This document shows positions 22,785-34,739 of a stretch of DNA of 64,000 bases, in pieces. The DNA is from Hsuehochloa calcarea (lineage: Eukaryota; Streptophyta; Magnoliopsida; Poales; Poaceae): positions 3,835,232 through 3,899,231 of the forward strand of contig CM070599.1 in NCBI GenBank assembly GCA_036346395.1, written 5' to 3'. How positions within the stretch are numbered: the first letter of the stretch is position 1; every line of letters starts with the position of its first letter. The notes under the pieces were generated by a model. It ran no database searches, was not told the DNA's origin, and worked only from the letters and a program-made list of their open reading frames with translations. The position numbers were made by a program, and so were the translations under genes.

Positions 22785-23560
22785 ATAAACCAATATCAAC
22801 AATTATCTACTTCTAGAATCTGATATCCAACAATCATGTATTTGTAACAATCCCATATCCAACGATAATGCATTTGTCCAATCCAATATCCAACATTAAT
22901 GTGGTCCTATAATCCAATATCCAACATTAATGTAGTCCCATAATCCAATATTCAACAATTATACATTTCTATAATCCAACAAGATATACTCCAGTAACCC
23001 AACGAGACTTATTCCCACAATCCAACAATAATATATTTCTACAATTCGACATACACGGTCATACATCTCTAAAAATCCAACATCCAACCATAATCCATTT
23101 CTATAATCCGATATCACTAATCCGATCTTAACAATGATATATTCTAACAAAATACGCATGTATAATTCAATCAAGATATATTTTTATAATCCATCTAAGA
23201 TATATTCATTCAATCCAAGATCCCCAATCATTTATTTCTATATTCCACATCCATCAATATTGCACTTCTATGATTCAATCTCCAACAATTATTCAAACCT
23301 ATAATCCAACAATCAGAAAATTCTATAATTTTATAATCAATATCTAAGAATCATGTATTCCTACAAACCAAGTTCCATCCATCGTATAATACTAAAATCC
23401 AACAATAAGGTTTTTCTTATAATCCAACATACAACAGTAATGTATTCTTACAATCCAATCCAATCCTTTCCATTTCTAACCCCTAAATATATCACAGTAA
23501 TGTATTCTTACAATCCAATCCTTTCCATTTCTAACCCCTAAATATATCACATTCGGAAAG
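22785..23560 (+). repeat. Degenerate minisatellite, unit about 31 bp
   Basis: A unit of the form ATCCAACAWTAATG, a variable T-rich part, then TATAATCCAAT repeats with drift for nearly 800 bases; the clearest pair is at about 22890-22950. Near the right end a segment of about 60 bases including CAGTAATGTATTCTTAC is duplicated (about 23427-23495 and 23500-23555). It has no coding potential. The units share no fixed spacer pattern, which separates it from a CRISPR. Confidence 0.75.
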
Positions 23561-23589
23561 ATTCTTCATACCATCTATCTTGACAATAA

Positions 23590-23718
23590 ATGGCTATATA
23601 TTGGAATTAGGAATAACTATAAAGCTTAAAACAAGGATTTTAAATTACTTGAATATAAATATGCATACAATAATAATTTAAAGCGGAATTTAAATAATTT
23701 CAATTACTGGGATTCAAA
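23590..23718 (-). repeat. Left remnant of the older LTR that hosts element B
   Basis: AT-rich sequence resembling 14440-14560 of the solo LTR (shared ATGCATRCAATAATAATTTAAA block). It stops at the target duplication of element B and resumes at 34740 with the part matching 14561 onwards. So element B sits inside an LTR related to the solo LTR. Confidence 0.65.
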
Positions 23719-26663
23719 TGTCGGACCCCCAGGATTCACACAACCCCGAGACCCTCTGTGCATACCAAGCTAGTCCCATGATCAATAGCTAGCTCGCACA
23801 GTTGCAACAATGAGGTTATCATAACCATTCAACAACGAACTAATGAAGCATACAAAGTAATATTATTTAAAACAACAAAGACCTTATGGTCAAGGTTCTT
23901 ACAAAAGTAACCTCACAGGGCTTAGCAACAACAGAGTATCTGACAGCGGAAATCTCAAAATACGTGGAGCCCAATCGACATGCCCACAGGCAATCGAGTG
24001 GAGGACGTGACCTAGTTCGCAAAGTCTTCAAAGTAGCCTTCTTCGTAGAACTCAATATTTCCTGAATCTTCTGCTGGGACTGATCAACAAAGGGCATAAA
24101 GCCGTGAGTACATAAAGTACTCAGCAAGTCGTAGAGAAATGTATGCACATAGTATTTATGCAAGGCTTAAACAAGGATGGTTTTATGGTTAATTTGCAGA
24201 AAGCAAGTTTAACAGTAACTACAATAATTAGATTGCAAAGCAGGATTTTAAAAGAATAATACATAGATAACCAAGTTCTTTTGAATCAAACAGTGAACAT
24301 CCCGTTCACTTCCCAACCATTCCAACCAAACCTATCCATCGAACCAAACCACAATTTTGAAAATGCTACCCCTTGCGCGAAATCACCAGGCATGTCCGTA
24401 ACCGGGGACACGGCTATTCGAATAGATTTTGACACTCTGCAGAGGTTGTACAGCTTTACCCACAAGAGATAAATTACTTGTAATGTCCGTCTGACACACT
24501 TCCGAGAGTGTGCGACTAAGTGATTATCACAAGGCCTTTACAAAGTTCCATTTTGCCTCGGTTCTGCCCGCTAAGGTTTCGCCATCACAGCCCCCTCTTG
24601 CGCCATTAAACCACCACAACGGAACCGACTCAAAATTTCCCCAATTAGTTGGCCAGGTCCGTCCCATACCGGACTTATGGTTGCACGAGGTGACCCAGAT
24701 CAATAACTTGCAAAGTTAAGTCCTTAGTTGGCTGCTCAGACAAGACTACCACAACCCAATGTGCATCACACACCCACCTTTACTCCCTACCACAAGCCCG
24801 GGCATAAATCATTTTTGTTCATACCCGACCAAATGGCAATCCCTGCCATGGCTCAACACATTTTAATTACAGTGGCATCACACCACAATTCCATAGTTCC
24901 ATTAGTCAAATTTCATTCATCATGAACCTGTGATCGAAAGTCTCGCGGGTAACTAAAGCAAGACTAAGCAATACTACGCTCCCAAGTTGGTATACAATCA
25001 TGTCCAACTAGCATTAACCATCCTAAGGTGTCCAAGGGTACATGTCATTCAAGGAGACATTTCATTTTCAATTTATCAAGGAGGCATAATGGCAATTTGG
25101 TAATTATCTACTCCCAAAACTATTTTTAATAAAACTAGCCATGCATGATAATTTAATACAATATACATTTGTAAAATGGGTTCAACATGGTCAAAGGCCT
25201 ACGACTTGCCTTCGTTGACGAGGAGAGGGTCTTCGGTTGTCGGGTCGAAGAAATCTTCCGAAACGCCGGAATCTACACGTGCGAGAATAGCAACAAATAA
25301 ATAAAACAGCACCAAATGAACTCCAAAAATTACAAAACCAGAACCAAATGAAAGAGACTGAATTTATATGAGTTTAGAAATTTGGATCACCCAAATCGGA
25401 GCTCGAATGCGAAAGTTATGGCCAAAAGAAGTTGGAAAATCACATAAAATGATAGATTAGGGTTTTTTTTCGGATTTTCTGGAATTTCCGGATTTATTTT
25501 TCAATTGAAAACTTCCGGTATGCGTCAACAAGACACGCTGCTGCTTACTCGGCACCCACGCGGCAAAACCGCCACGTGACGCCGACGTGGCGCCACGTGG
25601 GTGGCCACGCGTCCGCCCGGGCCGAGAGAGAGAGAGAGGGGAGGCGCGGCGGCGGCCGAGCCGAGGGAGAGACGGCGGCGGCGCGCACGGAGATGTGCGT
25701 CGGGCGGCGCCGAGGAGAAGAAGAGGGAGGGGCGGTGGCGAAGCGGCCGAGAGAGAGAGAAGGAGAGAGAGGAGAGAGGAGAGGAATCGGTGGCATTTAT
25801 AAGCGAGGCCACTGCGGGCGAGGGCGCGCGGAGGCGGACGGACGAGGCGGCAGCGGCGCGGCGGAGGCGGACGGGACGGGCGGCGGCGGCTCGAGGCGGC
25901 GGGATTCGCGCGGCGAACTCGAACGCGCGAGAGAGAGAGAGAGAGACGGCGGCGCGAGACGACGACCGCACCGTCCGATTTCGACGGACGGGGGAGCGAG
26001 GAGGCGCGGCGACGGAGCGCCGTCCGATTTCGACGGACGGCGGAGAAGAGAGAGAGGCGCGGGCGAGGGCGATGGCGCCGGATCGCGATCGACGGCCAGC
26101 GAAGAAGGGGCGACGCGGCGAAGCGAGAGCCGCGCGATGACGACGGACGGTGGGGCGAGGTCGAGGCGGAGGCGGACCGGCAGAGCGAGGCGGGCGCGAA
26201 GTGGGCCGAGGCGGAAAACAGGATTGGGCCGAGATTCGCCCACAACAAGAAAAGGATTTTTAATTCATTTTTGTTTTTAGAAATTTAAATAAATAAAAAG
26301 ACAATTTAGAAAATAGCAAATAGACTCCAAAAATTCTAGAAAATTCACGTAAATTCCTTGAATTATTCTCGACTTAATAAAATACTTTTAACTTTAAATT
26401 TTCTTTTCTTTTACAAATAAATTAATTTTCCATTTCGGTAAAATAAAAATCAATTTCTAAAATCCAATAAATCCAAGAAAATTCTTAAAATAATAATTTT
26501 GATTTTAAATTCTAAAACTCAATTAAACCAACTTTAATTTAATTGAAGTTTGATTAATTCATACTAAACTGCAAATGGATTCGAAATTTCAAATTAAGCT
26601 TTTGGCAAATAAAAGCAAATGGTTCTCTTTAAAATTTTCAAAACTCCAAAAAGCGGACGCTAC
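23719..26663 (-). repeat. 3' LTR of element B
   Basis: About 2.95 kb. On the minus strand it starts TGTAGCGTCCGC and ends GGGGGTCCGACA. It is close to the right LTR base for base over the first 1.8 kb, with indels mostly in the GC-rich part (25560-26230). A TATA-like ATTTATAAG (read as CTTATAAAT on the minus strand) lies at about 25795-25803. The long ORFs on both strands of the GC-rich part are compositional: they overlap one another and read as Arg/Ala/Ser/Pro runs. Confidence 0.95.
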
Positions 26664-26690
26664 AAACCTACCCTCTTAAAGGGAATCTCG
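26664..26690 (-). other. Polypurine tract of element B
   Basis: On the minus strand the bases before the 3' LTR read AAGAGGGTAGGTT, the purine-rich primer for plus-strand cDNA synthesis. Element A has the matching AAGGGGAGGTT before its LTR. Confidence 0.75.
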
Positions 26691-26740
26691 ACCAGAGATT
26701 CGGGCCGACTAGAGAATAGGTGGGGAAACTCACCTTCAAG

Positions 26741-27917
26741 TCATCTTCTCGTTCCCAAGTGGCTTCTTCTTGGTGTGGTTGCTCCATCGACCTTGCGTAA
26801 ACGGATGATCTTGCTTCTTGTCACTCGCTCTGTTATTTCCAAGATCTTGATGGGATGCTCCTTGTAGGTGAGGTCTTCTGCGCAGGCAATTGCTTCCATT
26901 GGCATCCGCTTCTTCGCACACGCAAACACTTCTTCACCGTGACACGTGGAAGACATTATGCACATCCGATACCGAGGCGGAGCTCCAACCGTAGCGACTT
27001 CTCCTCTTCGGCTAGAATCGGAAAGGTCCGATGTACCTTGGTGCAAGCTTTCCGCTTACTCTGAAACGACGCATCCCTTTGAGAGGCGACACCTTCAGGT
27101 ACACAAGATCACCAGGTGCAAATGCTAGATCTCGGCGACGGTTATCAGCATAACTCTTCTGCCTGGTCTGTGGTATTTTCAGCCTTTCTCTGATTGATCG
27201 AACTTGCTCTTCGGCTTTTTCCAAAATATCTGGCCCAAACACTTGTCTTTCGCCTACTTCATCCCAATACAACGGTGTTCGTGATTTTCTTCCATAAAGA
27301 GCTTCAAATGGAGACATCCGAGGCTTGACTGTAATCGTTGTTATAGGAGAACTCTGCATAAGGTAGCATTTGATCCCAACTTGTCTGATTTGCTAAGGCA
27401 CAAGCCCTTAACATATCTTCTAGGATTTGATTTACTCTTTCTGTCTGACCATCCGTCTGGGGATGATAAGTCAGATCGAAATTTAGATTAGTACCGAACA
27501 TCGTGCAACTTCGCCCAAAATCTTGAGGTGAATCGATCCTCGATCCGACACGATCTTCTTCTGCACTCCATGCCGGCACACTATCTTTGCCATGTACAAT
27601 TACGCGACCTATCTCCGAGTAAGTAGTCTTGATCGGGAGAAAGTGAGCAACTTTGGTTAGACGATCCACAATTACCCGATAGAATCATATCCTCGACCTT
27701 GTCCTTGGCGCACTCAGCTGATAAAATCCATGTCAATTTCTTCCCACTTCCATTCGGGAACTTTCAAGGGTTGCGGAGTCCAAAGAGGTCTTTGATGCTC
27801 GGCTTTTACTCACGATGCACATCACACCGAGCTACATACTCGGCAATCTCACACTTCATGCTAGGCCACCAATACATTTCCTTGAGGTCTTGGTACATCT
27901 TTGTGCTTCGAGGGTGA
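26741..27917 (-). pseudogene. Integrase with GPY/F module and chromodomain-like tail, element B
   Basis: Integrase joins the cDNA ends to host DNA. From right to left, the zinc-finger part lies at about 27830-27990 and the core at 27304-27690 begins DRLTKVAHFLP, with LTYHPQTDGQTERVNQILED near 27480-27420. The stretch around the second catalytic Asp (about 27530-27570) is shifted. The frame 27012-27359 holds RMSPFEALYGRKSRTPLYWD, then GDLVYLKVSPLKGMRRF and the GPF box. The tail (26741-26880) holds DLTYKEHPIKILE and WSNHT, a chromodomain-like end that in this clade guides integration to heterochromatin. At least three shifts disrupt it. Confidence 0.85.
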
Positions 27918-27957
27918 ATGGAGTACAAAGTTTCATGGGCTTCCTTGAGTATCACCG

Positions 27958-28690
27958 CTAAGCTCTTTCTCGATCTGGAACACAGATTCGCTTGTCAAAC
28001 CAAATGGTGCCTTGTTCATCTTCTGAAAATCTCAGGGCTTTACCCTTCTTCATGTTGTCCTTGATTTCCTTAATATTGGCATCTTCAATTTGAGCTTCCT
28101 TGATCTGATTCCGTAAAGTGGGTTGAACTTCTAAGGCAGCTAGGTAACCTTCCTCAACCAACTCTAACTTGAGCTTCGAACTCTTCATGAAGGGTCATGA
28201 TTTTCCTTGATCGTCGTGGTATTGCAAAGAGACTTTTCTGCTCAAGGCATCTGCCACAACATTAGCTTTGCCTGGGTGGTAATGGATTCCAATATCATAA
28301 TCCTTGATTAACTCTAACCATCTTCTTTGCCTCATATTAAGATCAGCCTGAGTGAAAATGTACTTCAAGCTCTTATGGTCCAGATAGACTTCACAAATGA
28401 TTACCAATAAGGTAATGACGCCATATCTTTAGAGCATGCACTACGGCAGCTAATTCCAAGTCATGAGTGGAGTAATTCACTTCATGAGGCCTCAATTGAC
28501 GGGAAGCATAAGCTACTACCTTCCTTTCTTGCATCAGGACACAACCAAGTCCTTGTCGGGATGCATCACAGAAAATCTCAAAATCCTTCCGACATCCGCA
28601 AAATCAACACCGAGCCGAGGTCAAACGCTTCTTCAACTCTTGAAAACTTTGCTCACAATGCTGTCCAAGCAAATTTCTTTTCTTTCTTCA
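27958..28690 (-). pseudogene. RNase H and connector, element B
   Basis: RNase H removes the RNA strand of the RNA-DNA hybrid. The frame 28195-28407 reads CEVYLDHKSLKYIFTQADLN, then RQRRWLELIKDYD and HYHPGKANVVADALSRK, the classic gypsy RNase H end. The start of the domain (about 28440-28690) is in other frames. 27958-28188 is the connector to integrase, a mostly charged stretch with no catalytic motif. The connector and RNase H are split by a shift at about 28195. Confidence 0.85.
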
Positions 28691-29480
28691 ACAAATGAGT
28701 GAGGGTCTTGCTATCTTGGAGAATCCTTCTATGAATCGGCGATAGTAACCTGCCATTCCAAGAAAACTTCTGACCTGAGGCACCGACTTGGGTGACTCCC
28801 AATTAAGCACATCCGCAACCTTGCTAGGGTTAACAGATACTCCTTCTGCAGACATGACATGTCCTAGGAAAGCAACTTCTTTCATCCAAAACTCACACTT
28901 GCTGAATTTAGCATAGAGTTGATGATCTCTAAGCTTATTCAGGACCAAACGGAGGTGCTCTTCATGCTCTTCTTCACTCTTGGAATACACCAAAATATCG
29001 TCAATGAAGACAATGACGAACTTATCCAAATACTCCATGAATACTTTATTCATCAAATTCATAAAGTAAGCAGGGGTATTGGTCAATCCAAATGACATGA
29101 CTGTGAACTCATACAGTCCATACCGGGTTGAGAAGGCTGTCTTGGGAATATCTTCTGGACGAATCTTCAACTGGTGGTATCCTGACCTCAAGTCCAACTT
29201 GGAGAACACCCCGGCTCCTTTCAACTGGTCAAACAAATCATCGATCCTGGGCAGAGGGTACTTGTTCTTGATGGTGACCTCATTGAGGGCTCAGTAATCC
29301 ACACACATCCGTTGGGTGCCATCCTTCTTGCAACAAAGATCACTGGGCTCCCAAGGTGAAGAACTTGGCCTGACAAAACCTTTCTCTTGCATTTCTTCAA
29401 TTTGCTTCTTCACCAACCAAATCATTGACAGCAATCAGAGGGTCTCTTGAAAATAGGTGCGATTCGCACTAGGTTGATGA
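28688..29480 (-). pseudogene. Reverse transcriptase, element B
   Basis: A clean frame of 182 residues (28688-29236) covers the palm and thumb: SKLDLRSGYHQLKIRPEDIP, then VMSFGLTNTPAYFMNLMNK, the catalytic FIDD box at 28997-29008 followed by ILVYSKSEEEHEEHL, then CEFWMKEVAFLGHVMSAEGV and FLGMAGYYRRFIEGFSKIAR. The fingers region to its right (29237-29480) is broken by shifts, so the whole enzyme cannot be read in one frame. It copies element RNA into DNA. It is the best preserved coding piece in the window. Confidence 0.92.
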
Positions 29481-29599
29481 CAAACTCCAAGTCTCGATGC
29501 GGTGGTATTCTGTAGGTCATCGTGGAAGACATCCGGGAACTCTCGACCACCGGCACTTCCTCCAAGGATACAACACTGCATCGCAGACTAAAGCTCCAA

Positions 29600-29990
29600 A
29601 TAGCTTCTGGGAGGCTTCAAACTTTACCTTGGTTCCATCCGGATGACCAAAGTGATGCTTCTACCACCACAATCCAAGAGGGCTTGGTGATTGGCAAGCC
29701 AATCCATTCCCGTAATCACATCAAGAGACTTGGTGTCTATGATGATGAGATTAGCTAGGAATTCTACCCCTTCTATGGTCACTTTAACCTCAGGGCAACC
29801 TTGGTTCGTACTCAATTCGAACCGAGACTCAACCAACAAAACACTTTTAAGAGGCAAAACTTCCAACCGGTGCCTTTCAAAGAAAACTCCAGAAACAAAC
29901 GAATGCGAAGCTCCGTAATAAAAAAACAGAGGCAGTCTGCCGAATTGACAAGGAACTTACCCAAAGACGACGTCCGGGTCGCTCGGGCTT
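29600..29990 (-). pseudogene. Aspartic protease, element B, catalytic Asp replaced
   Basis: The frame reads YYGASHSFVSGVF and leads in the same frame into EVLPLKSVLLVESRFELSTN and VEFLANLIIIDTKSLDVITG with MDWLANH (about 29680-29880). In this fold the active-site triad is D-S/T/Y-G. Here its first residue is Tyr (codon at 29918-29920), where element A keeps Asp, so the enzyme would be dead. A homopolymer of T just before it may hide a shift. The protease would normally cut the gag-pol precursor inside the particle. Confidence 0.8.
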
Positions 29991-30059
29991 CCTCCACATG
30001 GTCCAGTTCACACGACCTCTTCCAAAAGGCCGAGGAGTCTTGATCGTGCGCTGGAGTCC

Positions 30060-31173
30060 GAGGGGCTCCACGTCCGGCTCCTGGAGTGGGGGTCCTGGTC
30101 GGAGTGGCTCCCATGTTGAAACGGACAGGAGAAGGGCCTTGCCTCTGCGGGCAACTATTGGCGAAGTGTCCCAGCTGATGGCACTTGAAGCAGGTGATCC
30201 CGCGCGGGTTGACATTCCTTGGTTGCCGGTTGCCGGAGCCGTTGAAATCGCGGTCACCGAATCGCCGGGCGAGGTGTCGCATCGGGCTCAATGTGACAGT
30301 GGAGCAACACGGCGGAGGCGCATATTCATTCTCGACTCTGGAGTGAGACCGATGGGCACCGTGGTCGCATCATCTTTCTCTTGCGGGATTCTTCAAGCTC
30401 ACGGCGGGATTCCTCGATGAGCATGGCCTTGTTCACCAGGTGCTGGAAATCTGCATAGTCATTCCCAATGACTTGCACCTTCAAACTGGGGTTGAGTCCT
30501 CTCTTGAAGCGCTTCTGGTGGGCATCATCTGTGGCAACGTCCTCTGGGGCATAACGGGATAGCTGAGTGAACCTATTAAGATATTCACTCACTGACATGT
30601 TGCCTTGCTGCAGCTCACGGAACTCATTCTTCTTCATTTCCACCTTCCCATCGTGGATATGGGAGTGGCGAAAGCTCCTCAAAACTCGGCCCAAGTGATA
30701 CTCTCAGGGTTTCCATGGGCGGCACAATAGTTCTCCCACCATTCTGCAGCGGTACCTTCAAGCTGGTGAGTGGCATACAGAACCTTCTCACGATCATCAC
30801 AACGGGTGATAGCGAGCTTCTTTTCCATGGAACGTAACCAATCATCTGCGTCCAAAGGCTCAGAGGAGTTAGAGAAAGTGGGCGGATGGGTCCTTAGAAA
30901 CTCTGCTAGTCTGGACTGAGGAAACACTGCGGGTGGAGGAGGCGGGGGCGTGGCAGCTGCTTGGTTGTTCTGATTCATCATCGCGAGTAGGGCAGCAGCG
31001 GTCTGGTTCTGCTGATTCATCATCTGAGTCATGTTCTGCATCATAGAGCTCATCAACTGCGTCTGGGCTGCCATGAATTGACTCAATCCCTGGTCTGTGC
31101 TGGCGGCCTGGGAAGATGGGGCATCGGCGCTTGGAGTTTCATCCTGGCTTGCGGAGTTGCGGGTCTGAACCAT
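30060..31173 (-). pseudogene. gag of element B with one zinc knuckle
   Basis: The ATG at 31171-31173 opens MVQTRNSASQDETPSADAPS. A Gln/Met-rich segment (MMQNMTQMMNQQNQ) and a Pro run follow, then RLAEFLRTHPPTFSNSSEPL and DADDWLRSMEKKLAITRCDD and HQLEGTAAEWWENY, the gag core. A shift at about 30685 leads into the frame 30326-30694 (EFRELQQGNMSVSEYLNRFT, then YADFQHLVNKAML). A second shift leads to the CCHC knuckle CFKCHQLGHFANSC at 30151-30192, all four ligands present. Gag forms the particle and packages RNA through the knuckle. Confidence 0.9.
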
Positions 31174-31760
31174 CTGCGACAAAGCTTCACCGGTTTAATA
31201 GACGAGATGGAGAAAGCAATTTAGATGAGAGGGAAAAGCACGGAGATGAGCGAGAACAAGGGAGATAGATGGATCAACCTAATGCGGACAAAGTTGGTTT
31301 TACCCAACGAATAGATAGTCGGAGAACTATCAAGAAGCAAACAAAAAGGAGACACTTAAGTACAAAAGCACTATTACGCAGACTAAACGAATCTAAAACT
31401 AGGGAGGCAGCTACCAATCTAATCTTTACGGAGGGTCAACTTGGAACAGACTGCGGATCTTGAACCTCCAAAGCTTCCATTGCTTGATCTTGAAGGGCTC
31501 GATCCTAGGGATAATCCAGAGATGAGGGAGTCAAATTTAAATTTGAAAACCAAGTTCCAGAAAAGATAAGATGAAAGAACTCAAGAATGATATAAGAGGG
31601 TAAGATGATAAGAAAATAATAGAATAAGATAAGAAAGAATAGAATAAGATGAGAGAAGAATATCTAGTCAAGTTAATTGATTGGTTTGATTTAGAAAATA
31701 TATTTTGAATTTTTGACTAAGACGACCAATCTAACTGTGGTTACGTCCTACAATCGATAT

Positions 31761-31773
31761 GGCTCTGATACCA
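31761..31773 (-). other. Primer-binding site of element B
   Basis: The minus strand reads TGGTATCAGAGCC, a perfect match to the initiator tRNA-Met site, separated from the 5' LTR by five bases. It confirms the element's orientation. Confidence 0.95.
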
Positions 31774-31778
31774 TCTCT

Positions 31779-34739
31779 TGTCGGACCCCCGGGATTCACA
31801 CAACCCCGAGACCCTTTGTGCATACCAAGCTAGTCCCATGATCAGTAGCTAGCTCGCACAGTTGCAACAATGAGGTTATCATAACCATTCAACAATGAAC
31901 TAATGAAGCAGACAAAGTAATATTATTTAAAACAACAAAGACCTTATGGTCAAGGTTCTTACAAAAGTAACCTCACAGGGCTTAGCAACAACAGAGTATC
32001 TGACAGCGGAAATCTCAAAATACGTGGAGCCCAATCGACATGCCCACAGGCAATCGAGTGGAGGACGTGACCTAGTTCGCAAAGTCTTCAAAGTAGCCTT
32101 CTTCGTAGAACTCAATATTTCCTGAATCTTCTGCTGGGACTGATCAACAAAGGGCATAAAGCCGTGAGTACATAAAGTACTCAGCAAGTCGTAGAGAAAT
32201 ATATGCACATAGTATTTATGCAAGGCTTAAACAAGGATGGCTTTATGGTTAATTTGCAGAAAGCAAGTTTAACAGTAACTACAATAATTAGATTGCAAAG
32301 CAGTATTTTAAAAGAATAATACATAGATAACCAAGTTCTTGTGAATCAAACAGTGAACATCCCGTTCACTTCCCAACCATTCCAACCAAACCTATCCATC
32401 GAACCAAACCACAATTTTGAAAATGCTACCCCTTGCGCGAAATCACCAGGCATGTCCGTAACCGGGGACACGGCTATTCGAATAGATTTTGACACTCTGC
32501 AGAGGTTGTACAGCTTTACCCACAAGAGATAAATCACTTGTAATGTCCGTCTGACACACTTCCGAGGGTGTGCGACTAAGTGATTATCACAAGGCCTTTA
32601 CAAAGTTCCATTTTGCCTCGGTTCTGCCCGCTAAGGTTTCGCCATCACAGCCCCCTCTTGCGCCATTAAACCACCACAACGGAACCGACTCAAAATTTCC
32701 CCAATTAGTTGGCCAGGTCCGTCCCATACCGGACTTATGGTTGCACGAGGTGACCCAGATCAATGACTTGCAAAGTTAAGTCCTTAGTTGGCTGCTCAGA
32801 CAAGACTACCACAACCCAATGTGCATCACACACCCACCTTTACTCCCTACCACAAGCCCGAGCATAAATCATTTTTGTTCATACCCGACCAAATGGCAAT
32901 CCCTGCCATGGCTCAACACATTTTAATTACAGTGGCATCACACCACAATTCCATAGTTCCATTAGTCGAATTTCATTCATCATGAACATGTGATCGAAAG
33001 TCTCGCGGGTAACTAAAGCAAGACTAAGCAATACTACGCTCCCAAGTTGGTATACAATCATGTCCAACTAGCATTAACCATCCTAAGGTGTCCAAGGGTA
33101 CATGTCATTCAAGGAGACATTTCATTTTCAATTTATCAAGGAGGCATAATGGCAATTTGGTAATTATCTACTCCCAAAACCATTTTTAATAAAACCAGCC
33201 ATGCATGATAATTTAATACAATATACATTTGTAAAATGGGTTCAACATGGTCAAAGGCCTACGACTTGCCTTCGTTGACGAGGAGAGGGTCTTCGGTCGT
33301 CGGGTCGAAGAAATCTTCCGAAACGCCGGAATCTACACGTGCGAGAATAGCAACAAATAAATAAAACAGCACCAAATGAACTCCAAAAATTACAAAACCA
33401 GAACCAAATGAAAGAGACTGAATTTATATGAGTTTAGAAATTTGGATCACCCAAATCGGAGTTCGGATGCGAAAGTTATGGCCAAAAGAAATTGGAAAAT
33501 CACATAAAATGATAGATTAGGGTTTTTTTTCGGATTTTCTGGAATTTTTGGATTTATTTTTCAATTGAAAACTTCCGGTATTAGGTCAACAAGACACGCT
33601 GCTGCTTACTCGGCAACCACGCGGCAAAACCGCCTACGTGGCGCCGACGTGGCGCCACGTGGGTGGCCACGCGTCGGCTTCGGGCCGGGGCGAGAGAGAC
33701 GGAGGGAGGCGCGTGGCCGAGCCGAGGAGACGGCGGCGGCGGCGCTACGGAGATTCGAGCGTCGGCGCGCCGGATGAGAAGAAGAGGGAGCGGCGGTGGC
33801 GAAGCGGCCGAGAGAGAGAAGGAGAGAGAGGAGAGAGGAGAGTAATCGGCAGCATTTATAAGCGAGGCCACGGGCGGGCGAGAGCGCGCAGAGGCGGACG
33901 GACGAGGCGCAGCGGGCGCGACGGAGGCGGACGGACGGGCGGCAGCGGGGCTCGAGGCGGCGGATTCGCGGCGCGAACTTCGAACGCGCGAGCAGAGAGA
34001 GAGAGACGGCGGCGCGCGAGATGACGACGCGCCGTCCGATTTCGACGGACGGTGGGAGCTAGGAGGCGCGGCGACGGAGCGTCGTCCGATTTCGACGGAC
34101 GGCGGAGAAGAGAGAGGCGCGGCGAGGGCGATGGCGCCGGATCGCGATCGGATGGCCAAGCAGAAAGGGGCGACGCGGCGAAGCGAGAGCCGCGCGATGA
34201 CGACGGACGGTGAAGCGAGGTCGAGGCGGAGGCGGACCGGAGCGAGGCGGCCGCGAAGTGGGCCGGAGGTGGGAAAACAGGGATTGGGCCGGGAGATTCG
34301 GCCCACAACAGTAAAAAGGATTTTTAATTCATTTTTGTTTTTTAGAAATTCAAATAAATAAAAAGACAATTTAGAAAATAGCAAATAGACTCCAAAAATT
34401 CTAGAAAAATTCACAGAAATTCCTTGAATTATACTGGACTTAATAAAAATACTTTTAACTTTAAATTTTCTTTTTCTTTTACAAATAAATTAATTTTCCA
34501 TTTCGGGTAAAATAAAAATCAATTTCTAAAATCCAATAAATCCAAGAAAATTCTTAAAATAATAATTTTGATTTTAAATTCCAGAAAACTCAATTAAACC
34601 AACTTTAATTTAATTGAAGTTTGATTAATTCATACTAAACTGCAAATGGATTCTGAAATTTCAAATTAAGCTTTTGGCAAATAAAAGCAAATGGTTCTCT
34701 TTTAAAATTTTCAAAAACTCCGAAAAACGGGACGCTACA
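31779..34739 (-). repeat. 5' LTR of element B
   Basis: About 2.96 kb, same termini as the left LTR. The first 1.8 kb (31779-33600) differs from the other copy at only scattered single bases. The GC-rich part (33600-34310) differs by many small indels. Its minus-strand TATA-like site is at about 33853-33861. This is the promoter-bearing copy for the minus-strand transcript. Confidence 0.95.

Larger units (their letters stand above)
23719..34739 (-). mobile_element. Full-length Ty3/gypsy retrotransposon, element B (11.0 kb)
   Basis: Two long direct LTRs (23719-26663 and 31779-34739) enclose an internal region with PPT, integrase, RNase H, RT, protease, gag and PBS, read right to left. The flanks share CAAA (23715-23718 and 34740-34743), with the next base T on the right only, so the expected five-base target duplication is nearly but not perfectly visible. 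Domain order and the chromodomain-like tail point to the Del/Tekay chromoviruses. All major genes have shifts or stops, so it is non-autonomous as read. Confidence 0.95.

Noticed and set aside
22785..23560. CRISPR-like array
   Set aside because: The units drift and are contiguous, with no constant repeat and unique spacers, and the sequence is plant nuclear.
25457..26280. Long ORFs (up to 263 codons) on both strands
   Set aside because: They overlap one another in the GC-rich part of an LTR, read as Arg/Ala/Ser/Pro runs, and the matching region of the other LTR at 33580-34414 breaks them by indels.
28688..29236. Reverse transcriptase as part of a retron or diversity-generating system
   Set aside because: It is flanked by gag, protease, RNase H and integrase and by LTRs, so it belongs to a gypsy retrotransposon.
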